In this document: positions 16,032 through 24,282 of the stretch, piece after piece
How positions within the stretch are numbered: the first letter of the stretch is position 1
How the letters are laid out: each line of letters begins with the position of its first letter
Source of the DNA: BRH-c25 sp012519325
GTDB lineage: Bacteria > Bacillota > Clostridia > Lutisporales > Lutisporaceae
Direction: 5' to 3'
Length of the DNA stretch: 64,000 nt
NCBI GenBank assembly: GCA_050950645.1
Contig: JBMNHZ010000006.1
Span: 3,814-67,813 of the forward strand
Translations under genes and position numbers: made by a program
The notes under the pieces: generated by a model
Database searches by the model: none
What the model was told of the DNA's origin: nothing
The model's input: only the letters and a program-made list of their open reading frames with translations

Positions 16032-16847
16032 ATGGGTTTTATTCTTGGATGCATTCCTCCCGAAAAGGAAGAAAAAACTTCACTGCACTTTCTGTTTCAA
16101 CAAAGAAACCTGCTGGTAAAAAGGCTGGAGAAAGGGTATACGGTGCCTGATTCTGAGGATATGGCATATTTGGGGTATAATTTTACGGACAAGTTGTATG
16201 CAGGGAGCCTGGACGGACATTCCTGCTATACTGCAAGTTATCCCAAGAACAGTCTGATTCCAAAGGGAATGGAATTTTTAGGGCTTAGAGAGCTGTACGG
16301 GCAAATGGATGATATAATACTGAAGATAGCTTTTCGTGCCGTTCAGATAGTAGTTTGGGATGAAACCCACAGGTTTTGCGGCGCCTGCGGAGAAGCTACA
16401 GTAAGAAAAATCGAAGAGCATGCAAGGGTATGCCGTAAATGCGGACAGGTCTTCTATCCCCGTCTGTCTCCCGCAGTTATTGTTGCCATAACAAAAGGGG
16501 ATAAGCTGCTGTTAGCCAGGAATAAAAGCTTCCCTCCGGGGCGTTACAGTGTGCTGGCAGGCTTTGTTGAAGCAGGAGAGACTCTTGAAGAGTGTATAAA
16601 GCGGGAAATAAAAGAAGAGGTAGGTATAGAGGTAAAAAATATACGGTATTTCGGCAGCCAGTCCTGGCCTTTTCCTCATTCGTATATGCTTGCATTCACG
16701 GCAGAGCATGATAAAGGCGAGATACGAATAGACGATAGTGAGCTTGCAGACGCCGGATGGTTTGGCGCTGATGAAATGCCTGATATCCCGGGAACAATAA
16801 GCATCTCAAGGAAACTGATAGATTGGTTTATAGAAAATCACCCCTGA
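16032..16847 (+). CDS. nudC: NADH pyrophosphatase / NAD-cap decapping Nudix hydrolase
   Basis: 271 residues. A four-cysteine zinc ribbon (CGACGE ... CRKCGQ) is followed by FYPRLSPAVIVA and the Nudix box, running from GFVEAGETLEE to REIKEEVGIEV with its G-x5-E-x7-REUxEExGU pattern. SQSWPFPHS fits the SQPWPFPxS signature that marks the NudC subgroup. It hydrolyses NAD(H) and removes NAD caps from RNA. The GTG at 16023 overlaps the AAGGTG ribosome-binding site, so the ATG at 16032 is chosen. The terminator hairpin overlaps the stop codon. Confidence 0.93.
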   Translation: MGFILGCIPPEKEEKTSLHFLFQQRNLLVKRLEKGYTVPDSEDMAYLGYNFTDKLYAGSLDGHSCYTASYPKNSLIPKGMEFLGLRELYGQMDDIILKIAFRAVQIVVWDETHRFCGACGEATVRKIEEHARVCRKCGQVFYPRLSPAVIVAITKGDKLLLARNKSFPPGRYSVLAGFVEAGETLEECIKREIKEEVGIEVKNIRYFGSQSWPFPHSYMLAFTAEHDKGEIRIDDSELADAGWFGADEMPDIPGTISISRKLIDWFIENHP

Positions 16848-16876
16848 TGAAAATACATCAGGGTTTTTATTTTTTA
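16842..16876 (+). terminator. rho-independent terminator of nudC
   Basis: CCCTGATG/CATCAGGG (8 bp, loop AAAATA) followed by TTTTTATTTTTT. The TGA of nudC lies inside the left arm. Confidence 0.88.
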
Positions 16877-16894
16877 TATTACAAAATAAAAACA

Positions 16895-16923
16895 TTGGCA
16901 TTTTTAAAGGATTTTTCTATATT
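16895..16923 (+). promoter_or_regulatory. probable sigma-A promoter of ftsE
   Basis: TTGGCA (16895-16900), 17 bp, TATATT (16918-16923), about 76 bp before the ftsE start. Confidence 0.5.
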
Positions 16924-16999
16924 ATTGTAGAAGTATTAGTTGTTTGAGTCGAATCCGCACTATATTTGTATTGACGGTTTTGGTAAGGAGTGTGATAGG

Positions 17000-17686
17000 T
17001 TGATACAGCTGAGGAATGTAAGCAAGGAATTTGCAGATGGCAATAAAGTGTTGAAGAACATAAACCTGACCATTAACAACGGAGAATTCGTTTTTCTTGT
17101 AGGCTCCAGCGGAGCCGGCAAGTCAACCATAATAAAACTGCTGCTCAAGGAGATGGAGCCAACTACAGGCACTATTATCGTGGGAGATAAGGATATTACA
17201 AAATATAGAAGAAGAGATATACCCTTTCACAGGAGAAATATCGGAGTAGTATTCCAGGATTTCAGACTGCTGCAGGATAAGACAGTCTATGAGAATGTCG
17301 CTTTTGCAATGGAAGTTATTGAAGCTCCTCCAAAGGAAATAAGGCGCCAGGTTCCGATTATACTGAGCATGGTCGGACTGAGCAGGAAATCCGGTTTATA
17401 TCCCCAGCAGCTTTCAGGGGGGGAACAGCAGAGAGTATCCTTGGCCAGAGCAATGGTCAACAGCCCTTCGATACTTATTGCCGATGAGCCTACGGGAAAC
17501 CTGGACCCTGATATGTCATGGGACATTATGAAGACATTGGTTGAAATAAATCAAAGAGGTACGACTATATTAATGGCCACCCACGCCAGTGATATAGTAG
17601 ACAAAATGAAGAAGCGGGTTATTGAAATAGAAAACGGAATTATTACCAGGGATGAAATGAAAGGTGGATACAGCGGTGAAGCTTAG
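17000..17686 (+). CDS. ftsE: cell-division ABC ATPase FtsE
   Basis: 228 residues, the usual FtsE length. Walker A GSSGAGKST (35-43), Q-loop VFQDFRLL, signature LSGGEQQRVSLARA, Walker B SILIADEPTGNLDP and the switch His in ATHASD. With FtsX it forms the membrane complex that activates a peptidoglycan hydrolase; the coiled-coil M23 protein encoded after ftsX is the expected partner. The frame is open to 16940, but the TTG at 17000 lies 9 bases after AAGGAG and gives the family-standard N-terminus. The end overlaps ftsX. Confidence 0.95.
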   Translation: MIQLRNVSKEFADGNKVLKNINLTINNGEFVFLVGSSGAGKSTIIKLLLKEMEPTTGTIIVGDKDITKYRRRDIPFHRRNIGVVFQDFRLLQDKTVYENVAFAMEVIEAPPKEIRRQVPIILSMVGLSRKSGLYPQQLSGGEQQRVSLARAMVNSPSILIADEPTGNLDPDMSWDIMKTLVEINQRGTTILMATHASDIVDKMKKRVIEIENGIITRDEMKGGYSGEA

Positions 17687-18572
17687 GACAGGTAAGTTTT
17701 TCATCAGAGAAGGATTCAGGAACCTTAAAAGGAACGGCACCATGAGCACTGCGGCAATAACTTCGGTCATTGCGGCACTATTGGTAATAGGGATATTCTT
17801 CATTATAGTGATAAATATAGATTATGCGGCAACAAAGCTGGAATCACAAATCGAGATGATGGTATACCTGGAAGACGGATTGAGTGAAAATATCATAAAT
17901 ACTATGGAGACAGAGATCAGATCAATTAATGGTGTTAAATCCGTGGAGTTCATATCCAAAGATGTAGCCCTCAAAAATCTGGAGAAAAACTGGGGCGAAA
18001 ACTCCTATCTTTTAGAGGGGCTTGAAGGGGACAATCCTCTTCCGGATGCGTTTCTGATAACTCTTTCAGATCCTTCAAAAGCATCCGCTGTGGCATTGTC
18101 GGTATCATCAATATCAAATATTGAAAAGGTGGTATATGGTAAGGAGGAGCTTGCAAAGCTTCTGAATGCGACTTATGTGATGAGGATAAGCAGTGCCGCT
18201 ATTATCCTGATACTGCTGTTTATATCGGTATTCATAATTGCAAATACCATAAAGCTTACCGTGTATGCAAGAAGGAGAGAAATTGGAATTATGAAATTTG
18301 TAGGGGCTACGGACTGGTTTGTAAGGATGCCCTTTATAATAGAAGGTATTATTGTCGGAATTATAGGAGCTGTGTCAGCTACTGCAATATTGGGGGCAGG
18401 TTACTACTACTGCTCCGGTCTTATTAAAAACCAGATGATAGGCTTAATGTCAATATCACTTATACCCTTTAAGCAAATTATATCAAGCATGGTAGTACTT
18501 TTGATCATTGTGGGGGTTGTAATTGGAGCAGCAGGAAGCCTGATTTCCGTAAGAAGGTTTATTAAGGTTTAG
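17676..18572 (+). CDS. ftsX: cell-division membrane protein FtsX
   Basis: 298 residues: cytoplasmic N-terminus with FFIREGFRNLKRN, first membrane helix (about 24-47), a large extracellular loop (about 50-165, with MVYLEDGLSE and VVYGKEELAKLLN), then three helices separated by the cytoplasmic RRREIGIMKFVGATDWFVR loop typical of FtsX/MacB-type permeases. The extracellular loop is the part that contacts the murein hydrolase. A GTG at 17664 overlaps AAAGGTGG; the GTG at 17676 is 9 bases downstream and chosen. It overlaps the end of ftsE by 11 bp. Confidence 0.95.
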   Translation: MKLRTGKFFIREGFRNLKRNGTMSTAAITSVIAALLVIGIFFIIVINIDYAATKLESQIEMMVYLEDGLSENIINTMETEIRSINGVKSVEFISKDVALKNLEKNWGENSYLLEGLEGDNPLPDAFLITLSDPSKASAVALSVSSISNIEKVVYGKEELAKLLNATYVMRISSAAIILILLFISVFIIANTIKLTVYARRREIGIMKFVGATDWFVRMPFIIEGIIVGIIGAVSATAILGAGYYYCSGLIKNQMIGLMSISLIPFKQIISSMVVLLIIVGVVIGAAGSLISVRRFIKV

Positions 18573-18583
18573 GAGGGTTTAAA

Positions 18584-19720
18584 TTGTTCAAGAAAATAGC
18601 TGCAATCCTGATAATATTTATACTTTCGGTGCCCTATGCCGGCATTTATGCGAATACCAGTGACATTGACAAGCTTCAGGCGGATCAGAATAGGCTTAAT
18701 CAGCAGATAAAGCAGACCCAGAGCAGTATTAACAAGGTAAAGAATGAGAGAAAAACCGTGGCAATGGCTATAGAAGACCTGGACAAAAGGCTTAATCAGG
18801 CTGAGGATGAGCTTTCCAGCGTTGAAAACCAGCTTTTTCAATTGGAAAATCAGATAGCTTTGACCACAAGGGAGCTTGAGAGAGCTTCAACCGAAGCTGC
18901 TAATCAGAAAGAGCTTTTGAAAAAGAGAGTCAGGGTCATGTATGAAAACGGAAATGCCGGATATATGTCAGTGATATTGAATTCCACAAGCTTTTCGGAT
19001 TTCATATCCAATGTCGATTTTCTCAAAAAAATCATCAGCTTCGACATGAATCTGCTGAATAAAATGAAAAGCTACCGGGATTCTGTTGCGGAAAAGAAAA
19101 ATAGGCTGGCATCGGAACTGGAAGAGAAAGAAAGGCTTAAGAATGAGATAGGTAAGAAAAAGGAGCAGGTTGAGACAACCAAGCAGGTCAAAGAGATGAC
19201 CCTGAAAGAGATACTAAGTGACCTCAAGGAACTGGAGCGCCAGGAGGACAAGCTTCTGGAGCAGTCTAAAGAGATTGCAAAAAAGATAGTTGAACTGCAG
19301 TCAAAAGAAAAGTATATAGGAGGAGAACTGGGATGGCCGGCACCGGGTTATTACAAGATTACATCACAATATGGCAACAGGAACCATCCCATACTTAAGA
19401 AGAAAAAAATGCATACGGGAATAGATATCGCAGTTCCCAGCGGCACTTCCGTAATTGCCGCTAATGCAGGGAAGGTCATATACTCCGGGTACAACGGAGG
19501 CTACGGCAATACCGTAATCATAGACCACGGCGGCAAGATATCCACACTATATGCCCATAACAGCAAGCTCCTTGTAAAAGTAGGAGACAAGGTTGAAAAG
19601 GGCAAGGTGATATCCAAGTCAGGCAGCACCGGACTGTCCACAGGGCCGCATCTGCACTTTGAAGTCAGGGAAAACGGCCAGCATGTAGATCCCATGAAAT
19701 ACCTGACAGGCAAAAAGTAG
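18584..19720 (+). CDS. CwlO/EnvC-like coiled-coil M23 peptidoglycan endopeptidase
   Basis: 378 residues: signal peptide (1-23, ending near GIYANTS), a long coiled coil (about 25-245; TSDIDKLQADQNRLNQQ start), then an M23 LytM domain with HPILKKKKMHTGIDIAVPSG, the zinc ligands in HTGID and HLHFEV, and the catalytic His in YAHNS. Both ends fit FtsEX-activated hydrolases. Starts with TTG after AGGAGG. Third gene of the ftsE-ftsX operon, 11 bp after ftsX. Expected to cut peptide cross-links at the septum or side wall when FtsEX signals. Confidence 0.93.
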   Translation: MFKKIAAILIIFILSVPYAGIYANTSDIDKLQADQNRLNQQIKQTQSSINKVKNERKTVAMAIEDLDKRLNQAEDELSSVENQLFQLENQIALTTRELERASTEAANQKELLKKRVRVMYENGNAGYMSVILNSTSFSDFISNVDFLKKIISFDMNLLNKMKSYRDSVAEKKNRLASELEEKERLKNEIGKKKEQVETTKQVKEMTLKEILSDLKELERQEDKLLEQSKEIAKKIVELQSKEKYIGGELGWPAPGYYKITSQYGNRNHPILKKKKMHTGIDIAVPSGTSVIAANAGKVIYSGYNGGYGNTVIIDHGGKISTLYAHNSKLLVKVGDKVEKGKVISKSGSTGLSTGPHLHFEVRENGQHVDPMKYLTGKK

Positions 19721-19780
19721 AGACAGGGGGACGTTTCTCCTGTCTCATAAAGACAGGGGGACGTTTCTCCTGTCTCATAA
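19721..19780 (+). repeat. two exact 30-bp tandem repeats, each a small hairpin
   Basis: AGACAGGGGGACGTTTCTCC plus TGTCTCATAA occurs twice in a row (19721-19750, 19751-19780). GACAGG/CCTGTC forms a stem in each. Sequences of this GACAGGGGGACG...CTGTCTC type are scattered, REP-like repeats in clostridial genomes. They sit between the CwlO-like stop and its terminator. Confidence 0.85.
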
Positions 19781-19810
19781 AGAAGCCGCAGATTTGCGGC
19801 TTCTTTTAAT
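19781..19810 (+). terminator. rho-independent terminator of the ftsEX operon
   Basis: AGAAGCCGCA/TGCGGCTTCT (10 bp) with a short GATT loop, followed by TTTAAT. Confidence 0.8.
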
Positions 19811-19989
19811 GTACATAATTAGGCGTTTAATATTCTTCATGGGGTGTGCCAGTGATAAACACCCAGTGTTCCAAACTCCACGAAACATCCACTTTTATCT
19901 CCCATCCATCCTTGACACAGCTAATAAAGGAGAAATTTCCATCATTCTGTCTGTGAGTGAAAAAATCCCGCTCTGAAAGGCATCGTATT

Positions 19990-20910
19990 TCATATCGGCG
20001 GCAACGGGAATGTCAGGAAAATCCTTAACCCCGCAATGCTGTAATCCCCTTGGGGATGAATAGCCTTAATTGCCCTGAACAGCATGGTTGTGCATTGCTC
20101 ACGGTTAATCAAAACTTTCGGTGAAAAGGTGGTTTGGGAGGTCCCGGAGGTTATACCTATGTTGTAAGCCTTCAGTACTTGCGGATTTGTAGTATCCGTA
20201 AAAGGATTCGGAGAAACCGGATTGCTTTTTTTACCCGTAACCTTTTCATACAGCAATACCCCAAGCTCGGCAAATTCCTCGCGGGTTATCGGCTTGGTCA
20301 TATCGGCGCCCTTCAATATGTCGGGGATAAGTCCCAGGTCATAAGCTTTTTGGAGCTCCGTCTTTGCCCAGCCGGAAGCATTCTTGTAGAACGCTTTTGT
20401 ACCGATAGAAACAACATTGGAAAAGGGGCTGTATATATAATGCTCTTCATCGCTGCCTTGATTAGATGCATAGGCGTATCTCGCCCGCAAATGATAGACA
20501 TTTGCCTTGATATCTACATTACCATCCACGCCCAAGTCCATAGGATCGCATGTAACATCATCTGTTACATAATTTCCGGGTTTATCGAACTCTTCATCAA
20601 AATCAAGTGCATTCCCAAAAAGACTCTCGCCCATGTCATAACGCCATTGTCCATCACCAATCTTCATATCAATCTGATACTCCGCACCCCACTCTCCATG
20701 TTCAACACCATATCGCCCCAGTTCCCATATGCTTTGAGGGTTAGTCCACTTAAGCGCAAAATATGGTCTTCCATCCTCCCATTCCTTGAGCTCTACTATC
20801 AGGTTTTGCGGGGCTTGATCAAAGTTGCCGCCAGTCGGCAGATTGGCCGCAAATACCGATAAATTCCACACCATGGTAACCATTATTACCACGGTGATTA
20901 AAAAAGCCAT
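19990..20910 (-). CDS. secreted SLH-domain protein with a frameshifted C-terminus
   Basis: 306 residues. A signal peptide (1-22, cut near VFAAN) is followed by a beta-rich region of about 145 residues (EWEDGRPYFALKWTNPQSIW) and two S-layer-homology repeats (ASGWAKTELQKAYDLGLIPD, PITREEFAELGVLLYEKV; then NIGITSGTSQTTFSPKVLINREQ). SLH domains bind pyruvylated wall polymers. After GDYSIAG the frame leaves SLH-like sequence; shifting by one base near 20017 resumes VKDFPDIPVAADMKYDAF, and that frame ends at 19895 without completing a third repeat. So the gene is probably damaged by a one-base deletion, and its wall anchoring may be weakened. AAAAGGAAA precedes the ATG. Confidence 0.75.
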   Translation of the reverse strand: MAFLITVVIMVTMVWNLSVFAANLPTGGNFDQAPQNLIVELKEWEDGRPYFALKWTNPQSIWELGRYGVEHGEWGAEYQIDMKIGDGQWRYDMGESLFGNALDFDEEFDKPGNYVTDDVTCDPMDLGVDGNVDIKANVYHLRARYAYASNQGSDEEHYIYSPFSNVVSIGTKAFYKNASGWAKTELQKAYDLGLIPDILKGADMTKPITREEFAELGVLLYEKVTGKKSNPVSPNPFTDTTNPQVLKAYNIGITSGTSQTTFSPKVLINREQCTTMLFRAIKAIHPQGDYSIAGLRIFLTFPLPPI

Positions 20911-20971
20911 AAGTTTCCTTTTTACTGGTCTTACCTCCTATAATAATTTTTTTGTTTTGCTATTCACGCAC

Positions 20972-21370
20972 TCACGGTATAAACACAATTACACCATGGG
21001 TGATTTCAGCATCATCAGCTGCAACAGGAAAAATAACAGCCTTATTGAAACTGTCAGGATGCGGTGCGCTTTTCCGTGTAATTCCTGAAAGCATGGAAAA
21101 CGGGTTCTTTAAGTCCTCTAAGAAGAAGGTATCTCCTGCGAAGACACGTTTGACAGCTTCAGCCAGCCGCGTATCATCAATCTTATACTGAAGGATGCGT
21201 ACGGTTCCTTTTTCCGGATTCATAAGCCGCATTTTTGCTGCCTCCGCAAATGCCTCGTTAACCATAACCAATGTATACTGCGGTGTAAATATGGCGATGG
21301 GATAAGGAAAAAAATCGATGATTTGAGTGAAAAGTTCTCCAAGCAACGGTTCTTTCGTTTCATTACCCAT
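20972..21370 (-). CDS. stand-alone PAS-domain protein, paralogue of the next two regulators
   Basis: 132 residues forming one PAS-like domain: FTQIIDFFPYPIAIFTPQY, then MVNEAFAEAA, and a C-terminal strand NKAVIFPVAADDAE. The FFPYPI-x-F/Y-x-P signature is shared with the N-terminal halves of the two PAS-AraC genes upstream, so this is the sensor half without the DNA-binding half. AAGGAG lies 7 bases before the chosen ATG (MGNETKEP); longer starts lack support. It might modulate its paralogues or have lost its HTH half by deletion. Ligand unknown. Confidence 0.65.
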   Translation of the reverse strand: MGNETKEPLLGELFTQIIDFFPYPIAIFTPQYTLVMVNEAFAEAAKMRLMNPEKGTVRILQYKIDDTRLAEAVKRVFAGDTFFLEDLKNPFSMLSGITRKSAPHPDSFNKAVIFPVAADDAEITHGVIVFIP

Positions 21371-21497
21371 AAGAATGCTCCTTTCCATCCGGACTGTTGG
21401 CGTTTTTGTGGCTGCTATCAATATTTTATTAACCGGCCGGCTGCGAATATAGGTAAAATATGCTTATAATCAGTACAAAAAATGTTATTTTGAAATG

Positions 21498-21540
21498 AAA
21501 AAAAAGCCGGGCTTTCGTACTGAACCAAAACCTGGCTTCT
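21498..21540 (-). terminator. rho-independent terminator of the PAS-AraC genes
   Basis: On the minus strand AAGCCAGG pairs with CCCGGCTT across a 19-base loop, followed by a run of eight Ts. It lies 22 bases after the stop of the second PAS-AraC gene. Confidence 0.7.
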
Positions 21541-21562
21541 TAAAACTTTGTTATATCTCATT

Positions 21563-22336
21563 TTACTCCGACATTTTCCTATATTCAGACGGGGAAACGC
21601 CGACCTTTTCTTTGAACAATCTTGCGGAATGGCCGTTATAGTCCATATTGCAGGCAGCAAAGGCCTGAGCTATGGAAAGGTTGGTATCCAGCAGCTTATC
21701 CTTCAGCTTGCTGATTTTATAATTGATATAGTACTCATGGGGAGTTACGCCTGTATGCTTCTTGAACAGCTTTGTGAAATGTGCCTTGCTGAGGCACGCC
21801 GCCTTTGCCGTTTCACTTGCGTTAAACGGCTCCTGCCAATGGGTCTCTATATATTGTCTGCCTCGTCCGATTTCTTCTTTCCCCTTGTATATGTTTTTAA
21901 AGATAAAAACGGCGGCAAAGCATTCTACAGCACCATCTGCGTTCAACAAAGGAAAACAAGTAATGTCTGAGCTTATGGTCTGGATATCCCTGTCTTTCAC
22001 ATTAAAATACTTGATCATATCCTTATAAGGCGCATTAAAATTGCTAAGGTATACGGTTTTGCCCGTCAATACCTGCCTGACCTGGTCCATAAAACCAAGC
22101 TCACGCACGATAGGATCCTCAAAAACATTGTATTTGCCCACGTGAGATTCTATGCTTTTTATGCCTATCATCTCCAGCGCCGCTTTATTAATAATCCTTG
22201 CCGTACCGTCGGGAGAGAAAATCTGAATGGGATAGGGAAAGAATTCGATCACTTTGGCAAGCAGCTCTTGTTTTTCAGAAAGCGACTGCAGTGATTCAGC
22301 CAAACTCCATTGTGCATCATCAATCTGACCTTTCAT
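21563..22336 (-). CDS. PAS-AraC fusion transcriptional regulator (second of a tandem pair)
   Basis: 257 residues: PAS-like sensor (about 20-145; LLAKVIEFFPYPIQIFSPDG, INKAALEMIG) and C-terminal AraC helix-turn-helix pair (ASETAKAACLSKAHFTKLFK; DYNGHSARLFKEKVGVSPSEY). The start used here lies 7 bases after GAGGG and 11 bases after the upstream gene's stop; a start at 22360 would overlap that gene. The last 80 residues are almost the same as in the neighbour at 22347, at DNA level about 235 of 237 bases, while the sensor halves are clearly diverged. Probably one operon with it. Confidence 0.85.
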   Translation of the reverse strand: MKGQIDDAQWSLAESLQSLSEKQELLAKVIEFFPYPIQIFSPDGTARIINKAALEMIGIKSIESHVGKYNVFEDPIVRELGFMDQVRQVLTGKTVYLSNFNAPYKDMIKYFNVKDRDIQTISSDITCFPLLNADGAVECFAAVFIFKNIYKGKEEIGRGRQYIETHWQEPFNASETAKAACLSKAHFTKLFKKHTGVTPHEYYINYKISKLKDKLLDTNLSIAQAFAACNMDYNGHSARLFKEKVGVSPSEYRKMSE

Positions 22337-22346
22337 GGATTGACCC

Positions 22347-23117
22347 TCATTTCTTTCCATCTGAGATTTTTCGATAATTGGAAGGGGAAACGCCGACCTT
22401 TTCTTTGAATAATCTTGCGGAATGGCCGTTATAGTCCATATTGCAGGCAGCAAAGGCCTGAGCTATGGAAAGGTTGGTATCCAGCAGCTTATCCTTCAGC
22501 TTGCTGATTTTATAATTGATATAGTACTCATGGGGGGTTACGCCTGTATGCTTCTTGAACAGCTTTGTGAAATGTGCCTTGCTGAGGCACGCCGCCTTTG
22601 CCGTTTCACTTGCGTTAAACTTGTCCATCCAGTGGTTTTCCAAGTATTCTTTCGCCTTTTCAATTTCATCCTTGCCGCGATAAACCCTCCTGTTAATCAT
22701 AAATGCCACAACAAATAACACCCGGTTCATGTCATCCAAAATGGGGAAAACCGTAATGTCCTGATATACAGCCTCCACATCTAGATCCTTTATGCCGTAT
22801 CGTTCTGCAATATCTTCCAAAGGTACTCTGACATCCGAGAAAAAGACGGTTTCTCCCTGGAAAGCCCGCTTTATCGCATGAAGTTGACCTAAGGTGATGA
22901 TGTAAGGATCTTTGAATATATTGTATTTCCCTACAACCATGTCCGGGCTGATAGAATTAAATTCGACCAGCATGGCCTTATTCACCATAACCGATGTTCC
23001 ATCCGGAGCGTATACCTGAATCGGATAGGGGAAGAACTCGATCACTTTCGCAAGCAGTTCTTCCTTTCCAAAGAACGATTGAAACGACTCAATTATGTTG
23101 TTTTGCCTGTCATCCAT
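22347..23117 (-). CDS. PAS-AraC fusion transcriptional regulator (first of a tandem pair)
   Basis: 256 residues: N-terminal PAS-like sensor (LLAKVIEFFPYPIQVYAPDG, VMVNKAMLVEF, DITVFPILDDMNRVLFVVAF) followed by an AraC-type DNA-binding domain, identical over roughly 80 residues to that of the next gene. AAAGGATGG lies 7 bases before the ATG at 23117. Since the DNA-binding halves are equal, both should recognise the same operator while responding to different signals through their PAS parts. Targets are not evident; the SLH gene and the stand-alone PAS gene downstream are candidates. Confidence 0.85.
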   Translation of the reverse strand: MDDRQNNIIESFQSFFGKEELLAKVIEFFPYPIQVYAPDGTSVMVNKAMLVEFNSISPDMVVGKYNIFKDPYIITLGQLHAIKRAFQGETVFFSDVRVPLEDIAERYGIKDLDVEAVYQDITVFPILDDMNRVLFVVAFMINRRVYRGKDEIEKAKEYLENHWMDKFNASETAKAACLSKAHFTKLFKKHTGVTPHEYYINYKISKLKDKLLDTNLSIAQAFAACNMDYNGHSARLFKEKVGVSPSNYRKISDGKK

Positions 23118-23275
23118 ATTTATTCCATCCTTTATCAACTTATAATTTCTTCCGTCTTCAGGATTTTCTACATATGGTGGGCAGTTATATATTGCGTTCT
23201 TCTCTGGGATTTCTGTTATATCTTTTTTTTATTATACTTCCTGTTTGAGGAAAGTTCAAGTTTGGAACGGCATAA

Positions 23276-23304
23276 TTGACACAGTCTTGGGCATATTATA
23301 CAAT
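23276..23304 (+). promoter_or_regulatory. sigma-A promoter of the zinc-uptake operon
   Basis: TTGACA (23276-23281), exactly 17 bp, TACAAT (23299-23304). The operator at 23310 lies right at the expected transcription start. Confidence 0.8.
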
Positions 23305-23309
23305 GTAAA

Positions 23310-23324
23310 TGCAAATGATTTGCA
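23310..23324 (+). promoter_or_regulatory. Zur/Fur-type operator (7-1-7 palindrome)
   Basis: TGCAAATGATTTGCA is a perfect 7-1-7 inverted repeat, the layout of Fur-family operators. It overlaps the predicted start of the znu operon, whose last gene encodes a Fur-family protein, so zinc-loaded Zur repressing its own operon is the natural reading. Confidence 0.75.
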
Positions 23325-23340
23325 AAAAGGAGCAGAGGCA

Positions 23341-24282
23341 ATGAAAAAGGCAATAACTGCAGTAATTATTTTACTATTGTCAGCCATGGTGCTGTCAGGC
23401 TGTGCGGAAGCGGAAAAAAATCCGGCTGACTCAAAAATTAAAATATATGTCAGCTTTTATCCCATGTATTTTCTTGCAAGTGAAATAGCAGGGGACAAGG
23501 CAGAGGTCATAACCATGGTGCCTGCGGGAGCAGAGCCCCATGACTGGGAGCCTACTCCAAAGACGGCGGTGGAGCTCAGTAGGGCTGACATGCTGATATA
23601 TAATGGGGCGGGGATGGAACCCTGGTTAGATAAAATACTGCCCAATATTAACGAAAAAAGAACGAAAATAGTTGATGCTAGTCAGGGCATAGAGCTTCTG
23701 AAGTCTTCGGAACATAGCGAAGAAGAGGAGGAAGCCGAGGAAAGCCATGAACATGGAATCTATGATCCCCATATATGGGTAAGCCCTATAAGATTCAGGC
23801 AGCAAGTCCAGAATGTTTATGAGGCACTTTTGGAAATTGATCCTGAGAATTCGGAGTACTATGGGAAAAGGAAGATGGAACTGGATTCAAGGCTTTCTGA
23901 TTTAGTTAAAGACATATGGGATGCTTCCAAGTATTTCAAGAGCAATGTAATTGTTGTATCCCACGAGGCTTTCGGCTATTTTGCAAATGATTTTTCACTG
24001 GAGCAGATTGCTATAAGAGGGATTAATCCCCAGGAGGAACCAAGCCCTTCAAAGATGGCTGAGCTTGTAAGGAAATGCAGGGAGAAGCAAGTAAAGTATG
24101 TTTTCTTTGAGAAGCTTACAAGCCCAAAGCTCTCTGAGGCCCTGGCAAGAGAAGTTGGAGCGGGAACATTGGTGCTTAATGACGCGGCAGGCTTAAGTGA
24201 AGAGGATATTAAGTCCGGTAAGGATTATATAACTGTAATGTACGAAAACCTTAAAAACCTGAAAAAGGCATTGGGGGATTAA
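23341..24282 (+). CDS. znuA: zinc ABC transporter substrate-binding lipoprotein
   Basis: 313 residues of cluster A-1 solute-binding type. A lipobox LSGC with Cys at about 21 predicts a lipoprotein. Metal ligands are expected in AGAEPHDWEPT, the PHIWVSP segment after a charged acidic/His loop (EHSEEEEEAEESHEHG, typical of zinc rather than manganese binders), and VVSHEAFGYF. The chosen ATG follows AAAGGAG; the longer frame to 23245 runs through the promoter and operator and is rejected. First gene of znuA-znuC-znuB-zur. Confidence 0.93.
   Translation: MKKAITAVIILLLSAMVLSGCAEAEKNPADSKIKIYVSFYPMYFLASEIAGDKAEVITMVPAGAEPHDWEPTPKTAVELSRADMLIYNGAGMEPWLDKILPNINEKRTKIVDASQGIELLKSSEHSEEEEEAEESHEHGIYDPHIWVSPIRFRQQVQNVYEALLEIDPENSEYYGKRKMELDSRLSDLVKDIWDASKYFKSNVIVVSHEAFGYFANDFSLEQIAIRGINPQEEPSPSKMAELVRKCREKQVKYVFFEKLTSPKLSEALAREVGAGTLVLNDAAGLSEEDIKSGKDYITVMYENLKNLKKALGD

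Noticed and set aside
20134..20862. A 242-codon frame opposite the SLH gene
   Set aside because: The minus-strand frame has a signal peptide and SLH repeats; this one has neither homology nor a ribosome-binding site.
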